Assembly (NCBI GenBank): GCA_036936605.1
Contig: JAUPFV010000001.1
Span: 217,587,530-217,651,529, forward strand
Length of the DNA: 64,000 bases
Source: Limnanthes douglasii subsp. nivea
Taxonomy: Eukaryota; Streptophyta; Magnoliopsida; Brassicales; Limnanthaceae
Reading direction: 5' to 3'
In this document: positions 35,886-47,280 of the stretch, one piece after another
How positions within the stretch are numbered: position 1 is the first letter of the stretch
Layout of the letters: every line of letters begins with the position of its first letter
Made by a program: the position numbers and the translations under genes
The notes under the pieces: generated by a model
The model's input: the letters and a program-made list of their open reading frames with translations, nothing else
Told to the model about the DNA's origin: nothing
Databases searched by the model: none

Positions 35886-36280
35886 TGGTGAGGTTTATTT
35901 TGTATTGAGGGTAATTTTGTAAATTGTTCTAGAAACTGTGTAAAGTATTAAATGTTTTGGGTGTTTGGTAGTGAGATATTTGAGCTGCTTGGTTGTATTA
36001 AATGTTCATTACTCTCATTAATGAAAGTAGTTGAGGTATCTATACCCTTAATTATGGACCCACGGGCTTTCGGGTCAAATTATGGAACTGGGTCAAGTTT
36101 AAGGACCCATTTACTTAGTAAGTTGATTAGCACACAACTTAGTTAAAAGGTGTTTAGTTGTTTCTTTACGTTTGTCCTGTCTGGATAGTTCAGTGGCAAG
36201 TTTATGTCCAAATTTCCCTTGTCTGAATTGCCCTTGTCCGGAAATATCATTAGGTGTGATTAAGTTATCTAGACTCATCA
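35886..36280 (-). repeat. 5' LTR of Ty3/gypsy element C
   Basis: 395 bp with TG and CA ends (plus strand TGGTGAGGTTT to AGACTCATCA). Matches the partial LTR at 25616-25975 and the LTR at 367-718. Together with the PBS and the gag-pol order it fixes the element's orientation. Confidence 0.85.
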
Positions 36281-39065
36281 GAATTGAGGAACTTTTTGAT
36301 GTTGTTGAAAGATTCCTCAGATGTTAGAGTCTAATTGAACCTTCATGCACCTCTCGAGAATTGGAAAAAGGGTTAACATTTCTAGAAGATCTTGAAATGA
36401 ATATATTTAATGCTGCCAATTTTGTTGTTAATATATGTACTTAATTTATATCTTTTAGGGGTCCATTACAACCTAGTTCGAGAGTTAAGTCTGAATATTT
36501 GAAGGTTTTACTCATTAACCATATAGCCTCAAAACGTTCTGGATCATACAAGAAAGGTATATTTGTTTGGGTTTAGCTTTAGATTAACGATTATGAGGTT
36601 TGTATAGGTTTTGGCTAGCTCAACTAAATGATCTTCATTTTGTATGTTTGTTACTAACATGTCATCTATGTATGCTTGTAAGTTTCGACCAAATTGGGTT
36701 ACAAAAATCTTGTTGATAAGTCCTTGATATATGGACCCACTTTCCTTCATTTTGAAAGTCATTAACTTGTAAAAATGAAGCCTTTTTTTGTTGTACTCTG
36801 AATAAAAATCTTAAAAGATAGCATCTTATGCAATAAAGTCGTATATACCAGTTGATCAAGTCTATGAGGCGATATGGATACTTCTGATACGACTTATTGA
36901 AATCTGTTAAATCTACAAACATCTTTCAGTTTTCATTCTTCTTCTTTACTAATACCATATTGGTTTTCTATATTAGGTAGTATGATTCATGTATGTACCC
37001 ACCGCAGTATGGTCTTATCATCAACTTTATTGGCCAAATTTTATTATTTATGGCATATAAATTTGGCCAGGACTCCTATGACATCTTGAGATTTCAATTA
37101 AAATATATAGAGGTTGTTTTGTAGAAATTTGAGAAACTTATACCTGAGATTGATATGTATGCCTCAGCCAAAATTTAATATTATATATCTTTCAATTTTT
37201 ATGCTTTTTACCTCCTTTATGGCTTTACAAAGGGAAAGGCTTCTCTAGGATCATCCATATCATCAAGGATGTTCGAGTCTCCCGTTGATTTGTATTTCTT
37301 GAGAGCTATGAAGCCTTCATAACACTCGCTCTAAATATTTTGGTGCTCTCTAATTACTTTTTCATTTCCATACATTAAGAACTTAAGGCACTGATACAAG
37401 TATAAATTACAACGTGTATTTGATTTAGTCATTATCTTTTCAATATTACATTATAAGATGATGATATATCTACTATCATGAATACAATATAGAGTTTATT
37501 CTTGAACTCATGTCTACCAAAGATTACATTCAAAGTGAGATATCCTAACACGTTTTTGCCTGCACTGGTGAATCCAGTTACAATTATCTGAGAAGGGATC
37601 AATATTGGAGAACCTCTTATTTTATCACACACACTCTTGTATAAAATATTGGTGTGAGGTTTTAATATCTTGTATGACTCCTTTAAATTCTAATTCAGCT
37701 AAGTCCATTGTTATTACGATGGAACCACTATTTGTCGCTGCTACTCCTCTCAAATCATTATCTAAAATGATATAGTTAGGTATGTATTTTGGTATAGGTG
37801 TTGTGATATTTGACTTTGATGTTTTACCTCTAGTTAATCGTTGTATATATCTCATCTTGCAGTTACACATATACTCTATAAGTCCGGGTCGTAGTCTAGA
37901 TATTAATCCTCTTATACCTCAAAAATTGTATAGTTATCTACAGATTTTGGCTCTTCTAGTATTGACATTTTATGTCTGGTTGGTGGATCTCGATTAGCCA
38001 CAATATAAATTGGTTAATTTATATTATTATTTTTAATAAATTTTGAGAATTACCATCGTTAATTACATTGTATACTTGATCTTGTAGGCCCGTCATTCTC
38101 TGTTGTAGTGTCAAATGTCGTTATAGAATCTATATAACTTGTTCTTGTTTATGTGCTTCTTGGCATGTTGTAGTTTCTCTGGTCACTAATACTTGAGTAC
38201 ATCTTTTTTTCATAAAGAGCATCCAAATTAGGAGTCAAATCATTATATGGTTCTTTCCTAAGAAATTCTCATTTTTTACTGTTATTTTAGTTATTATTAT
38301 TGTTGTTTATGGATTCAATCAAGAAATTTTCCCTTACCTATAATGCTTCGGTCGGGTCGAAGCTTTATTTTTGTTGTCTGTAGAGATTTAATTATATGGT
38401 TTGGTAACTTGTACTACTATAATTCGCTTGTTTTCCGTTCAATAAGTGGTAATGTGAGTTTGCAGTTTGAGTTGTTGTGTCTCCATCCAACCTTTCTCTT
38501 GTAATGTCTGAAACTTTAATATGTTGCTCTACTTTAGCTATCAGTTCTTTGAAAATAAGTATATTTTTTCATGATAAAATCTGATAAAGATCCTAAAAAT
38601 ATCATTTACATGTATGTTGCAACTACCAACAAGTCATGGTAATCATGTAACTCACTCTTTGTATCAACAAACATTTGAGTATACTCCCTTCAATTTTTAT
38701 TGGGCCTTTACTTTCAGTGGATGATATAATTTTTATCTTTCTTATCATCTTGTAACCAACAAAATATTTTTTAAGGTCGTTCGCATCAGCCTGAAACTAT
38801 TAATACATCATAACAGAAGGTTGTTGAACCAAAGCTCATGCAGATTTTCATGCACTTCATCTTATCGTCTGCCCATGCACCATCATCTCACTCTTAAACT
38901 ATTCAATATAATATTCAGGATCCTTTTTACTATTTTACTTATTTATATTGTAATTGTTAAATTTTGGTGGTAGATCTCCATACAAGATATCTTATGCTAA
39001 GAGGGGCTCTTCATCTAGAACATCATCATCATATTTGAGAAAATCTCTTCTTTTGTTCATGTTTT
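36281..39065 (-). pseudogene. Gypsy element D remnant: gag, protease, RT fragments
   Basis: Read on the minus strand. The gag start MNKRRDFLKYDDDVLDEEPL is near 39060, then blocks around DLPPKF and FKSEMMVHGQT with many stops. Pre-protease and protease-like parts lie at 37870-37432 (YNVILKR at the end). RT is at about 36960-36490: MFVDLTDFNKSYQKYPYRLI, then GRNLQAYIDDMLV with the catalytic Asp pair, then LKLNPNKYTFLV. It ends abruptly at the LTR of element C (36280) just before RNase H, so element C inserted into or recombined with it. Confidence 0.7.
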
Positions 39066-39134
39066 GTTACCTAGTGAAGGGGTAGTATTATCGGTGTCTT
39101 GGTCATTTCTACTTCTCAACCGCATAAATGATTT

Positions 39135-39512
39135 TTGTTTGTTTTATTTATGTCAATTGATATCACTGAAAGTGTTGAACCTATATTGGTGCAGTGTAGT
39201 AGTGGTTTATTTGTATTAATGGATGGGCACCCCGAGGGTTCTGTTGACCCATGTACGTTGGAACTTGAAAGTGTTGATTTTTTGCACAAACCGTGGTTGG
39301 ATCCTGAGGGTATCCTTCATGGATGTTTTCGTAAACTGGGGGTACATGAGCATAATTATGTTAGGAGGGATGTAATAGGAGAGGTGCCTCATATTGTTAT
39401 TAGTCCAGCTGGATCCCTCGTTGGGCCACTGGGGAATGTTGATAACTCAATTGGATTCATAGCTGAGACATTGGGGCTTGTTGGTAGCCCAGATAGATCA
39501 TTGATTGGGTAA
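39135..39512 (+). CDS. Unrecognised 125-residue frame
   Basis: An uninterrupted frame starting MFVLFMSIDITESVEPILVQ, noticeably less AT-rich than its surroundings. It contains a Gly/Pro/Val-rich C-terminal half and no signal peptide or transmembrane segment that I can see. No family motif is recognised. It sits between a gypsy remnant and AT-rich spacer; it could be a gene fragment carried by a transposon or chance. Confidence 0.25.
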   Translation: MFVLFMSIDITESVEPILVQCSSGLFVLMDGHPEGSVDPCTLELESVDFLHKPWLDPEGILHGCFRKLGVHEHNYVRRDVIGEVPHIVISPAGSLVGPLGNVDNSIGFIAETLGLVGSPDRSLIG

Positions 39513-41180
39513 GAGACGTTTTTGTCCCTTTGGATGGAGTTAAACATCCATAGTCAAAATTTTTGTATCACTTAAATTCTTATTTCGCTCATGTTTTGAT
39601 GGCTTACGCTCTCGGCCATACTCCTTATTCTTCATCTAACTTTTGTATTTGGAAGTTGGAGTCTTGATCCTCCTCCTGATGCGACGAAGATTTCAAAACT
39701 TCTCGTTCTTATTGGAAGATCTCTTATCTGAATTCTCTTTGGGAACATTAATCTTGGACCGGAAGAGGATGTTGCACGTGTTTGTAACTTTCTGGAGGTG
39801 ATCTCCCGTCATAAAGATAGTTGCATATTATCATTTGTTTGATCCTCCTTCAACACTATACTTAAGACAACATTATACTTAGGATGTTTGATCAAATTAT
39901 TAAACGCGAATTAGGAGGGAACAAAGTTTCTTCCAACATTCTAAATATGTTACCTTGTTCCGCTTGCGGCTCACTCGCTAATAATTGAAAGTTCATAAAA
40001 AAAAACGACCGACATATCCTAAAAATTGATATCAATCCATTTTGACAAACAATTATGAAGTTAGTAAGGTAAAAAATTATTTGAATCAATCTCAACGTAC
40101 ATTTGATCTCTAAAATTACATATAAAAAATAAACAACAAATAAAATTACTTACTAATCGTTCATCACTTGTTTGTTCAGTCATTTACTTATATATATATT
40201 TATTTATATATATATATATAATTAATTATTATGCTGTGATATTTAAAAGTTATCATATATGTCAAATAAATATTAACGTTTTTTGGTAATATTAATTTGA
40301 TTTTGTATAATTTTATAATATAACCCAATATGAATGTATACCATAAAATTTATAACAATAATAATTTTGACATAATAGTAAATCTCTAGCTTTTTTTATA
40401 TGTTAGAACATATTTGACATATTTAATATTTTTAAAATATTTAGAAATATTAAAACAATAAAATCTATCAAACACTTTTTTTGAAACAATTGTTTTATAT
40501 AAGTTATTTCTATTTTTATTTTTATTGCATAAAATAGAATGTTATATTTCTTTTTAGACAACTCAAAACTAAAATATGCAGAGGTAATTCACAGGTAGGT
40601 AATAAAATAGTATAACATTTTTGATCGAATGTATAAAATTCTATTAATAATAAATATATACTTGGCCATTTGACAAGTAGTTTTTGGATGTAGACTATGT
40701 GTATTTTACTTTATATATATTTGTTAGAGTTAATTCGAATTTAAATATATTTTTAAATTATTATTTTATTTTATTTTATTTCATTTTATTTGAAAAAAGA
40801 GTTGAAAAGACTTATTATATATATATATATAGGTTTTATTTTTTTAGTTCTTTTTCTAATATGGTGTTGAATGTTTTTCATTTCTTTTATGTTTTCAATT
40901 TTAAATTTTTTGATTGGTTTAAGTAGGTTTTTTATATCTAATTTCGAACAATATTATATATTATACATAATATCATGATTCGATTTCCAATATGCTATAG
41001 TAATTGTTTTTGCTTCGATATATCCAAACCGAATCGCCTATAGTAACAACAAATATTGGTTTTTATTTTTATAGATTTATAATAAAGTTTTAGAAAAAAA
41101 ACTACAGTGGCATGCAACCTGTTTTTTTTGTCTCACAAAAAATAAAGTATTATCTTATGTAATCGGAGATACGGACAGAA
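39513..41180. other. AT-rich spacer
   Basis: Very AT-rich with TA microsatellites at about 40191-40222 and 40813-40833. No coding region or element end recognised. Confidence 0.45.
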
Positions 41181-41189
41181 ATATCGCAA

Positions 41190-41385
41190 AACCACTTGCA
41201 CATTTTTTTTATTGTGTATGTATTTCACCTGCAAAAGTTATGCAAAAACACTTGATAAAATGCTTCTCTTTATAAGGTGTTATCCACTTGCGAAAATATA
41301 ATAAAACTATTTGCCGACATACTATGGTTTATTCGGTGTTACATGCTTACAAAAATAGACATAACCACTTGCGGAACTAGTTTAT
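41190..41385. repeat. MULE-2 noncoding motif cluster (CACTTGCGAAAA type)
   Basis: CCACTTGCACA, CACTTGATAAAA, CCACTTGCGAAAATA (about 41284) and CCACTTGCGGAA (about 41366) recur with related TTCACCTGCAAAA and ATGCTTACAAAA words. They precede the MULE-2 transposase fragments and match the array at 46820-47270. Confidence 0.6.
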
Positions 41386-42109
41386 TGATATTGTTTTTTA
41401 TTTATTTATTTGTTTTTATATTATTTTTTTGGGTGTGTAATATCTTCGAATGTGTTGGTTATTTATAAACAAAATGACCAAATTACAGTTTATCAACTTC
41501 ATATTTTGATATTTTTGAAAGGTGTTTGACTTTGTGTCAAACAAGTGAAATATTTTTGTTAAGGGTTGTTTTAGTTTTATATATTTTTATGGTGATTTAA
41601 AAACTGTTTTTTTACGTGATGTTATGATTTTAAATCTATAGTTGCATTGGTTGATCACATAAATGGAATTGATATTAGGATTGTTGATACTTTTGTTGAT
41701 AGAGTATCAGTTAGGAAACTATTTTTTTGGTGAATGACAATTTACCGAGCGAAGAAAGTAGTTATGACGTTAATTTTATATAATTATCAAAAGAAACGAA
41801 TTGCTACTAGTAGTTGGGTTGAATGGATTTAAGGTGTATGTTAAAACATTTAAGCATGTACTACTTCGATGCAGCTTGTTTAATGTCATTTTTGTTATAA
41901 GTTTATTCATAATAATCAAGAAATAATAAATGTTTATTGTTTGATAACATAAATTAAATAATTGAAGATAGTTTTACTTCTTCCAATATGTTAAATGGAT
42001 GTTTTAAAGCATTAAATAATCTTGATATCATAAGGGAACTTTTTGCTCGGTTATGTATGATATAGATAACCGTTTCTTTAAACGATGTTTCTTAGCTTAT
42101 AGAGATTTC

Positions 42110-42660
42110 CCACAAGATGTTTTACTTTTTTCGTCATATGCGCTCTGTAGATGGAATTTGTTTTACTCACAAATATAGAACGGTTTTAGTTTCTCCTATA
42201 GTTAAAGATGGTAATAGTGGTAAGTTATTTTGTATATTTATTTGTTAGATTTAAATTTGTTTGGTCCTTACTTTTAAAATAAAAAATGTACAACACTTGT
42301 AAAATAAGTTGTTTTAACTTGCAAAAAAAGCAACTTGCAGAAATATGTGTAAATAACTTGCAAAAAATAATTCTTATTTATTTTAAAAAATTGGTGTTAC
42401 TTATATGTAAAACTACGTTTTATCGACATTTATAAAATGATTATGGTTCTTTGCGTTTTAAAGCCTTATTTAATTGATCATCAAATCACATTACATATGA
42501 TCGTCATATAGGTATGGTAAATGTTGTCTCAACAGTCTTTCCCCATTACTACAACGAATTCTATTTTTATCAACTTATTGGAAACTTGAAGCATAGGTTC
42601 AGAAGTATATCTAGTAACTTTAGGATGAAAATGGTTCCAAAATAAAAAAAAAATGATTTT
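42110..42660 (+). pseudogene. MULE-2 transposase, 5' and central fragments
   Basis: HMRSVDGICFTHKYRTVLVS and then VKDGNSG at 42137-42220 match the segment VDGTHLNGKHGSVVLSAVAKDGNNG-type of the MULE-3 transposase, including the same GT splice-donor position (GG|GTAAG at about 42220). The next exon at about 42465-42600 (KPYLIDHQITL, DRHIGMVNVVST, FYQLIGNLKHRF) matches MULE-3 residues around ISDRHSGIINVVS. Stops and frame changes are present. Element MULE-2 is a diverged relative of MULE-3. Confidence 0.65.
42290..42370. repeat. MULE-2 motif copies in the intron
   Basis: ACACTTGTAAAATAAG, TTAACTTGCAAAAAA, CAACTTGCAGAAAT and TAACTTGCAAAAAAT lie within the intron of the transposase remnant. Confidence 0.5.
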
Positions 42661-42674
42661 GCTCATACTTAGAC

Positions 42675-43026
42675 TCTTTTTAAATCACTATGCAATTATC
42701 AAAAAATGGCTCAAGCAGAGAACATATACGAAGAAAAAACTTAAATGAACTCAGGATTTAACGTGGTTCGACAATTTTCTACGTCCACGGGCGCCGCCAG
42801 AGAAAAGAGTTTCACTATGGTAGAAAATGTACAGATTTCAGATTGTGTTTTGTGTAGTCCTATTAGTCTATTTATAAGGAATTAATAGACTTACTAGACA
42901 GTGGGCCTAATGGGATCATATACTATTCTAGGAAAATCATCCATTGTATTAAAACTTGTCAATGACACAAAACTGTACCGCCGAACATGGTACACTGTCA
43001 TGGTACTATTCGACTCATTCGCAACA
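42675..43026 (-). repeat. 3' LTR of Ty1/copia element
   Basis: 352 bp, the same length as the LTR at 45587-45938 and nearly identical to it (shared ATTTAACGTGGTTCGACAAT and CTAGACAGTGGGCCTAATGG). Ends in GCAACA on the plus strand. On the minus strand a purine tract, AAGGGGAAGAT, directly precedes it. The first bases differ slightly from the partner (TCTTTTT against TGTTATT). Confidence 0.9.
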
Positions 43027-43112
43027 AATCTTCCCCTTGAGGCGAATATCCTTTCTTCACTATCAATAAAGAAACTTATCTTCTTCTGACTCACCAAATG
43101 CCCCTAAGGCAT

Positions 43113-43690
43113 TCACTCTATACAGCGAACACCAATCCAGTTTAGGAACTCCCTAAACTTTCGAACTGATATTGCCTTGGTCATTATATCTGCTGGAGTA
43201 TCGTGTGTAGACACTTTCTTCACATCAACAGTTCCCTTTAATGTTATATCACGAATAAAATGATACCTGACATCTATGTGCTTTGTACGCTCATGGTACA
43301 TCTGGTTTCCTGTAAGGTGTATGGCGCTTTGACTATCACAAAACAGTTTTGTAGTAATCCTATCCAAGCCCAAATCTGCCACCAAACCTTGCAGCCATAT
43401 TGCCTCTTTAACTGCTTCTGTTACCTCCATGTACTCTGCCTCTATTGTAGACAAAGCTACAGTAGCTTGCAAATGTGCTTTCCAACTGATCGCACTCCCA
43501 GCTAGAGTAAATACATATCATGTCAGAGATCTTCTTTTATCCATATCACCTGCAAAATCAGAATCAATAAAACCAACCAATGATCCTGCAACATCATTCA
43601 GCAATTCACCAATATTGGTCTTGTTAAAAGTTAAGCCAACGTGCATAGTATTCTTAAGATACCGAAGTATCTATTTCACTGTCTTCCAGT
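43113..43690 (-). pseudogene. Copia RNase H domain
   Basis: Read on the minus strand: LVGFIDSDFAGDMDKRRS (about 43580-43530, a stop follows), then AISWKAHLQATVALSTIEAEYM near 43510-43420 and SAIHLTGNQMYHERTKHIDV near 43330-43260. This is the standard end of copia Pol, normally preceded by RT. The upstream block HEHWKTVK at about 43695-43675 belongs to the RT-RNase H link. Confidence 0.85.
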
Positions 43691-45530
43691 GCTCATGCAT
43701 CTCAAATTCTTTTGCAACTGACAGAGTATATGCAACTAAATTTGCATACCTTTTTAGAAGTCTAATATCTCTTCTTTCTCTGCCCAATGTTATGTTATAA
43801 GGTTGTTGTTCTGGTTCGGGCGCATCATCGTCACTAGCATCCGATGCTGACGCTTCACCTCCTGATTCTGGATCCACCACAGAACCACTTAAATTATTGG
43901 ACCTGCTAGAAACTGATTCTAATTCAAACTCCACCTGTTTACTCACAGCCGATCCTGATTCGACCATTTGTCCTACTTCCTTCTGATAATCTATCGAAAC
44001 AAACTCATTAAAAGTAACGCCCCTACTAATGAGAAAACCTAGAGACTTTAGATAGGTACACCATAACCTATATCCCTTCACTCCAGTAGCATATCCTAGA
44101 ACTATGCACCTCTTTTCCCTCGGCTCAAGCTTACCATCTCTCACATGCGCATACGCAGGACAACCGAACACCCTCAAATATTCATAACCAGCCGACGATC
44201 CAAACCAAATCTCAAAAGGCGTTTTACAATCAATAACCGTTGATGGAGACTGATTCACCAAGTAACACGTTGTATTGATAGTTTCAGCTCAAAAAATCAT
44301 TTCCCACACCTGAATGCGAGAGCATACTTCGTGCCTTGTCACAAAGTGTTTTGTCATTTTTTCTGCGACTCCATTCTGTTGTGGTGTTCTAGAAAAAGTG
44401 TGATGGCGCACTATTCTCTCAGCTTCGCAGAACTCGTTGAACTCACAAATATAATATTCTAACCCATTATTTGTCCTAAGACGTTTGATTTTTTTTTCAT
44501 GTTTGCTTCTGAATCATCGTTTTCCATTTGATAAATGTTGAAAATGCCTCATCTTTCGTTTTCAAAAAGTAAACCCACACCATCCTTGAATAATCATCAA
44601 TCAAACTCATGTAGTATATGGCTCCGCTCTTGGATGGAATTCGGTTTGGACCCCAAAGATCTGAGTGAATGTAGTCCACTATCCCTTTAGTCTTTCTTAC
44701 AGCAGATTTGCTGAATTTGACTCTAGTTTGTTTACCAAACACAGTGCTCACAAAATCCCAATGATTCTGCTTTATACCCTTTCAACAAATATCCTTTTCC
44801 CAAACCAGCTAATCCTTTGTCACTCATGTGACTCATGCCATAACTTATTTTGATCATGTTTACTTTGGCTATTACTCCCTGATGATGATGCTGCAGCATC
44901 GCCCATAACAACAATTCCCTAGAGAATGTAAAGACCCTTCTGCAAACTACCTTTTATGCATACCATTGAGTCTTTTGTTACTTTGATTACACCGTCTTCT
45001 GCACGGTACTTGTAACCTCAAGTGTCTAGAGTCCCAAGAGAAATCAGGTTTCTCTTTAACCCAAAAACATGCCAGCACGTCAAGATTCTAACAACCCCGT
45101 CAAACATTCTTATTATGACGTTACCAATACCACCAACAGTCAACGAATGATTGTTCCCTAAATAAACAGTTCCCTCCATTGGCTTGTAACTATCAAACCA
45201 CTTCTTAAACTGACACATGTGATATGTAGCGCCAGTATCAACTAATTTCTCTAAGTAAAGATCTCCTAGTTTCTTTCATATGTAGGCAGCAGTCTTCTCA
45301 CCACTAATCTCGCGAAGCACATTATCTTTCACACTCATTAAAATCCAGCACAAAGCTCTTTCTTGAAGATCTTGTTTCTCATCTTCTTTCATCTCTTCTG
45401 GTAACTTATTCTCCACATCCTTCCACAGCCCTTGCAGTACCAATGAAGATTTTAGTTTAATCTTCAACAACGCAAAGCTGGATCCCCCATCAAATTTTTG
45501 AATTATGTATTTTGTTGTTGTAGACTCCAT
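43691..45530 (-). pseudogene. Copia gag-protease-integrase with RT deleted
   Basis: Gag start at 45530 (MESTTTKYIIQKFDGGSSFA) runs to about 45276. It jumps at about 45240 straight to the protease motif LVDTGATYHM, so the zinc-knuckle half of gag is missing. Pre-integrase and integrase follow: VDYIHSDLWGP with the first Asp (about 44680), TNNGLEY with the second Asp changed to Asn (about 44475), and QQNGVAE with Glu (about 44370). The integrase C-terminal part at 44261-43800 is open. RT should come next, but RRDIRLLKRYANLVAYTLSV is followed directly by the RNase H lead-in, so the whole RT core is absent. Confidence 0.8.
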
Positions 45531-45562
45531 TGTGAAACCTTAATTGCAAAAGCCCTAATTGC

Positions 45563-45586
45563 ACCACGTGGCTATGATGCCAATTT
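45563..45586 (-). other. Copia primer-binding site
   Basis: On the minus strand, TTGGCATCATAGCCACGTGG follows the LTR end and matches the usual copia site TGGTATCAGAGCC (initiator Met tRNA) with a few changes. Confidence 0.75.
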
Positions 45587-45938
45587 TGTTATTAAATCAG
45601 TATACAATTATCACAAAATGGCTCAAGCACAGAACATATGCGAAGGAAAAACTTAAATGAACACAGGATTTAACGTGGTTCGACAATTGTCTACGTCCAC
45701 AGGCGCTGGCAGAGAAAAGAGTTTCACTATGGTAGAAAAGGTACAGATTTCAGATTGTGTTTTGTGTAGTCCTAGTAGTCTATTTATAAGGAATTAATAG
45801 ACTTACTAGACAGTGGGCCTAATGGGCTCATATACTATTTTAGGAAAATCATCCATTGTATTACAGCTTGTCAATGACACAAAACTGTATCGCCGAACAC
45901 GGTACACTATCAAGGAACTATTCGACTCATTCGCAACA
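45587..45938 (-). repeat. 5' LTR of Ty1/copia element
   Basis: 352 bp from TGTTATTAAATCAG to GCAACA on the plus strand, the partner of 42675-43026. The high identity of the two LTRs by eye indicates a more recent insertion than the gypsy elements. A clear target duplication was not found. Confidence 0.9.
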
Positions 45939-45944
45939 AACTTT

Positions 45945-46700
45945 AGTCAATTCATATATGCAAGTATTTCTCGATGAATGTGGTCCAAAAGTTGTTAGTT
46001 TTATAAAAAAGATTTTTTATAAAATATATTAATGTACATATTTTAAAGGTAACAATATGGTTCAATTTCTTCTTGTAATGATAAGTCGTTATCAATCAAA
46101 TTAAAGAATTTCTTGTTTTCTATTTTGCATTTAGTCGACAAAATTATGATTTTACTTATGAATCATATTTTAAAGTGTTAGTAAGATCATTTAAATTGGA
46201 GTGGTGATTTCTATCTTGATATTGAAAATAAACTTAAAAATAATATCGACTTATGTTGCTTACGGATTGTTCGGTCGTCTTTCCAAACGTTGTATGAATT
46301 CCAATCTGAACCGTTTACGGTTGTTGATCTTTTAAATTACAAATCTTCTTGTGGTATATGGAAAAGTGAATGTTTTACTTGGTCGCATGCATTAGTTGTT
46401 ATACTTTGTAATCAGGGAAATTCTTCAACATATGTGGAACCATATTATTACGTAAGTTGCTTTAAGACAACTTAGTCAAGGGGCATACTAGCTTTGATTA
46501 GTTTTGGAGAAGCTTCAAGTTCTAGTGTATCTTATATTGTTCTTCCACCGAGTTTGAAAAAAAAAATTGAAAAACCTAAAATGAAATGTATTCTATATAA
46601 AGGTGAGTATTTAGTATGGAAAGTAAAGTGTGATAAAGATAAAAAAAACATAGTCATAACATAAGATCGTGTGAAGAAATTTTATAAAATATCATTTCAA
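45945..46700 (+). pseudogene. MULE-2 transposase, C-terminal SWIM fragment
   Basis: EFQSEPFTVVDLLNYKSSCG (about 46293-46350) and then WKSECFTWSHALVVIL match the MULE-3 SWIM zinc-finger block CSCGSWQQECFPCAHSLAAI in order and spacing; one zinc-binding Cys is Ser and another is Trp. It continues the fragment at 42110-42660 across the copia insertion. A Lys-rich tail near 46556-46680 follows. Confidence 0.65.
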
Positions 46701-46789
46701 TTGAATTTGTTATTTTCCTTATATATTACTATTATTTGTTTTAACTTTTTGAAATTTACCAAAAAAATATTCATTTTAGTTGTCAAAAA

Positions 46790-47280
46790 TTACTGGTGAC
46801 TTTGTAGTTACCACGTATTTCACTTGCGGAAATAGGTATATTCCATCTGAGGAAATATACTTACTTGTTATAAAAATACATTTTCAAGTGTGAAAGAACA
46901 AGTTGCAATCCACTTGTAAAAATATGTATAATTCGCTTTCGGAATTATATTATACTTATGACAAAAAATTCACTTGTGAAAAAACAAATTGTTAACCAAA
47001 TTGTTAACCACTTACGTAAATAACTTTACATGTGAAAAAAAACATTTTCACAACTGAAAAACAAGTTTTTATCCATTTTTAAAAATATGTACATTTCACT
47101 TGTGAAAATGCATTTACTTCTAAAAAAAAGGTATTTTGTAGAAAAATGTATATTTCATTTGCGAAAATACATATATTTTACTTGCGAAAATATATTTATT
47201 TTAGAAAAATGTATTTCAACTTGTTAAAAAAAGTTGTTGGTCACAAACAAAAATACATGTATTTCACTTCTGAAAAAGAT
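46790..47280. repeat. MULE-2 noncoding motif array (TTTCACTTGCGAAAATA)
   Basis: At least twelve words of the form CACTTGYGRAAATR occur, for example TTCACTTGCGGAAATAGG (46829), TTCACTTGTGAAAA (several), TTCATTTGCGAAAATACA and TTTACTTGCGAAAATATA. Spacing is irregular (about 30-60 bp). The array lies outside the transposase exons, on the far side from the cluster at 41190. Confidence 0.7.

Noticed and set aside
42670..45943. 5-bp target duplication of the copia element (TAGAC and AACTT)
   Set aside because: The flanking pentamers differ at most positions, so no duplication is claimed.
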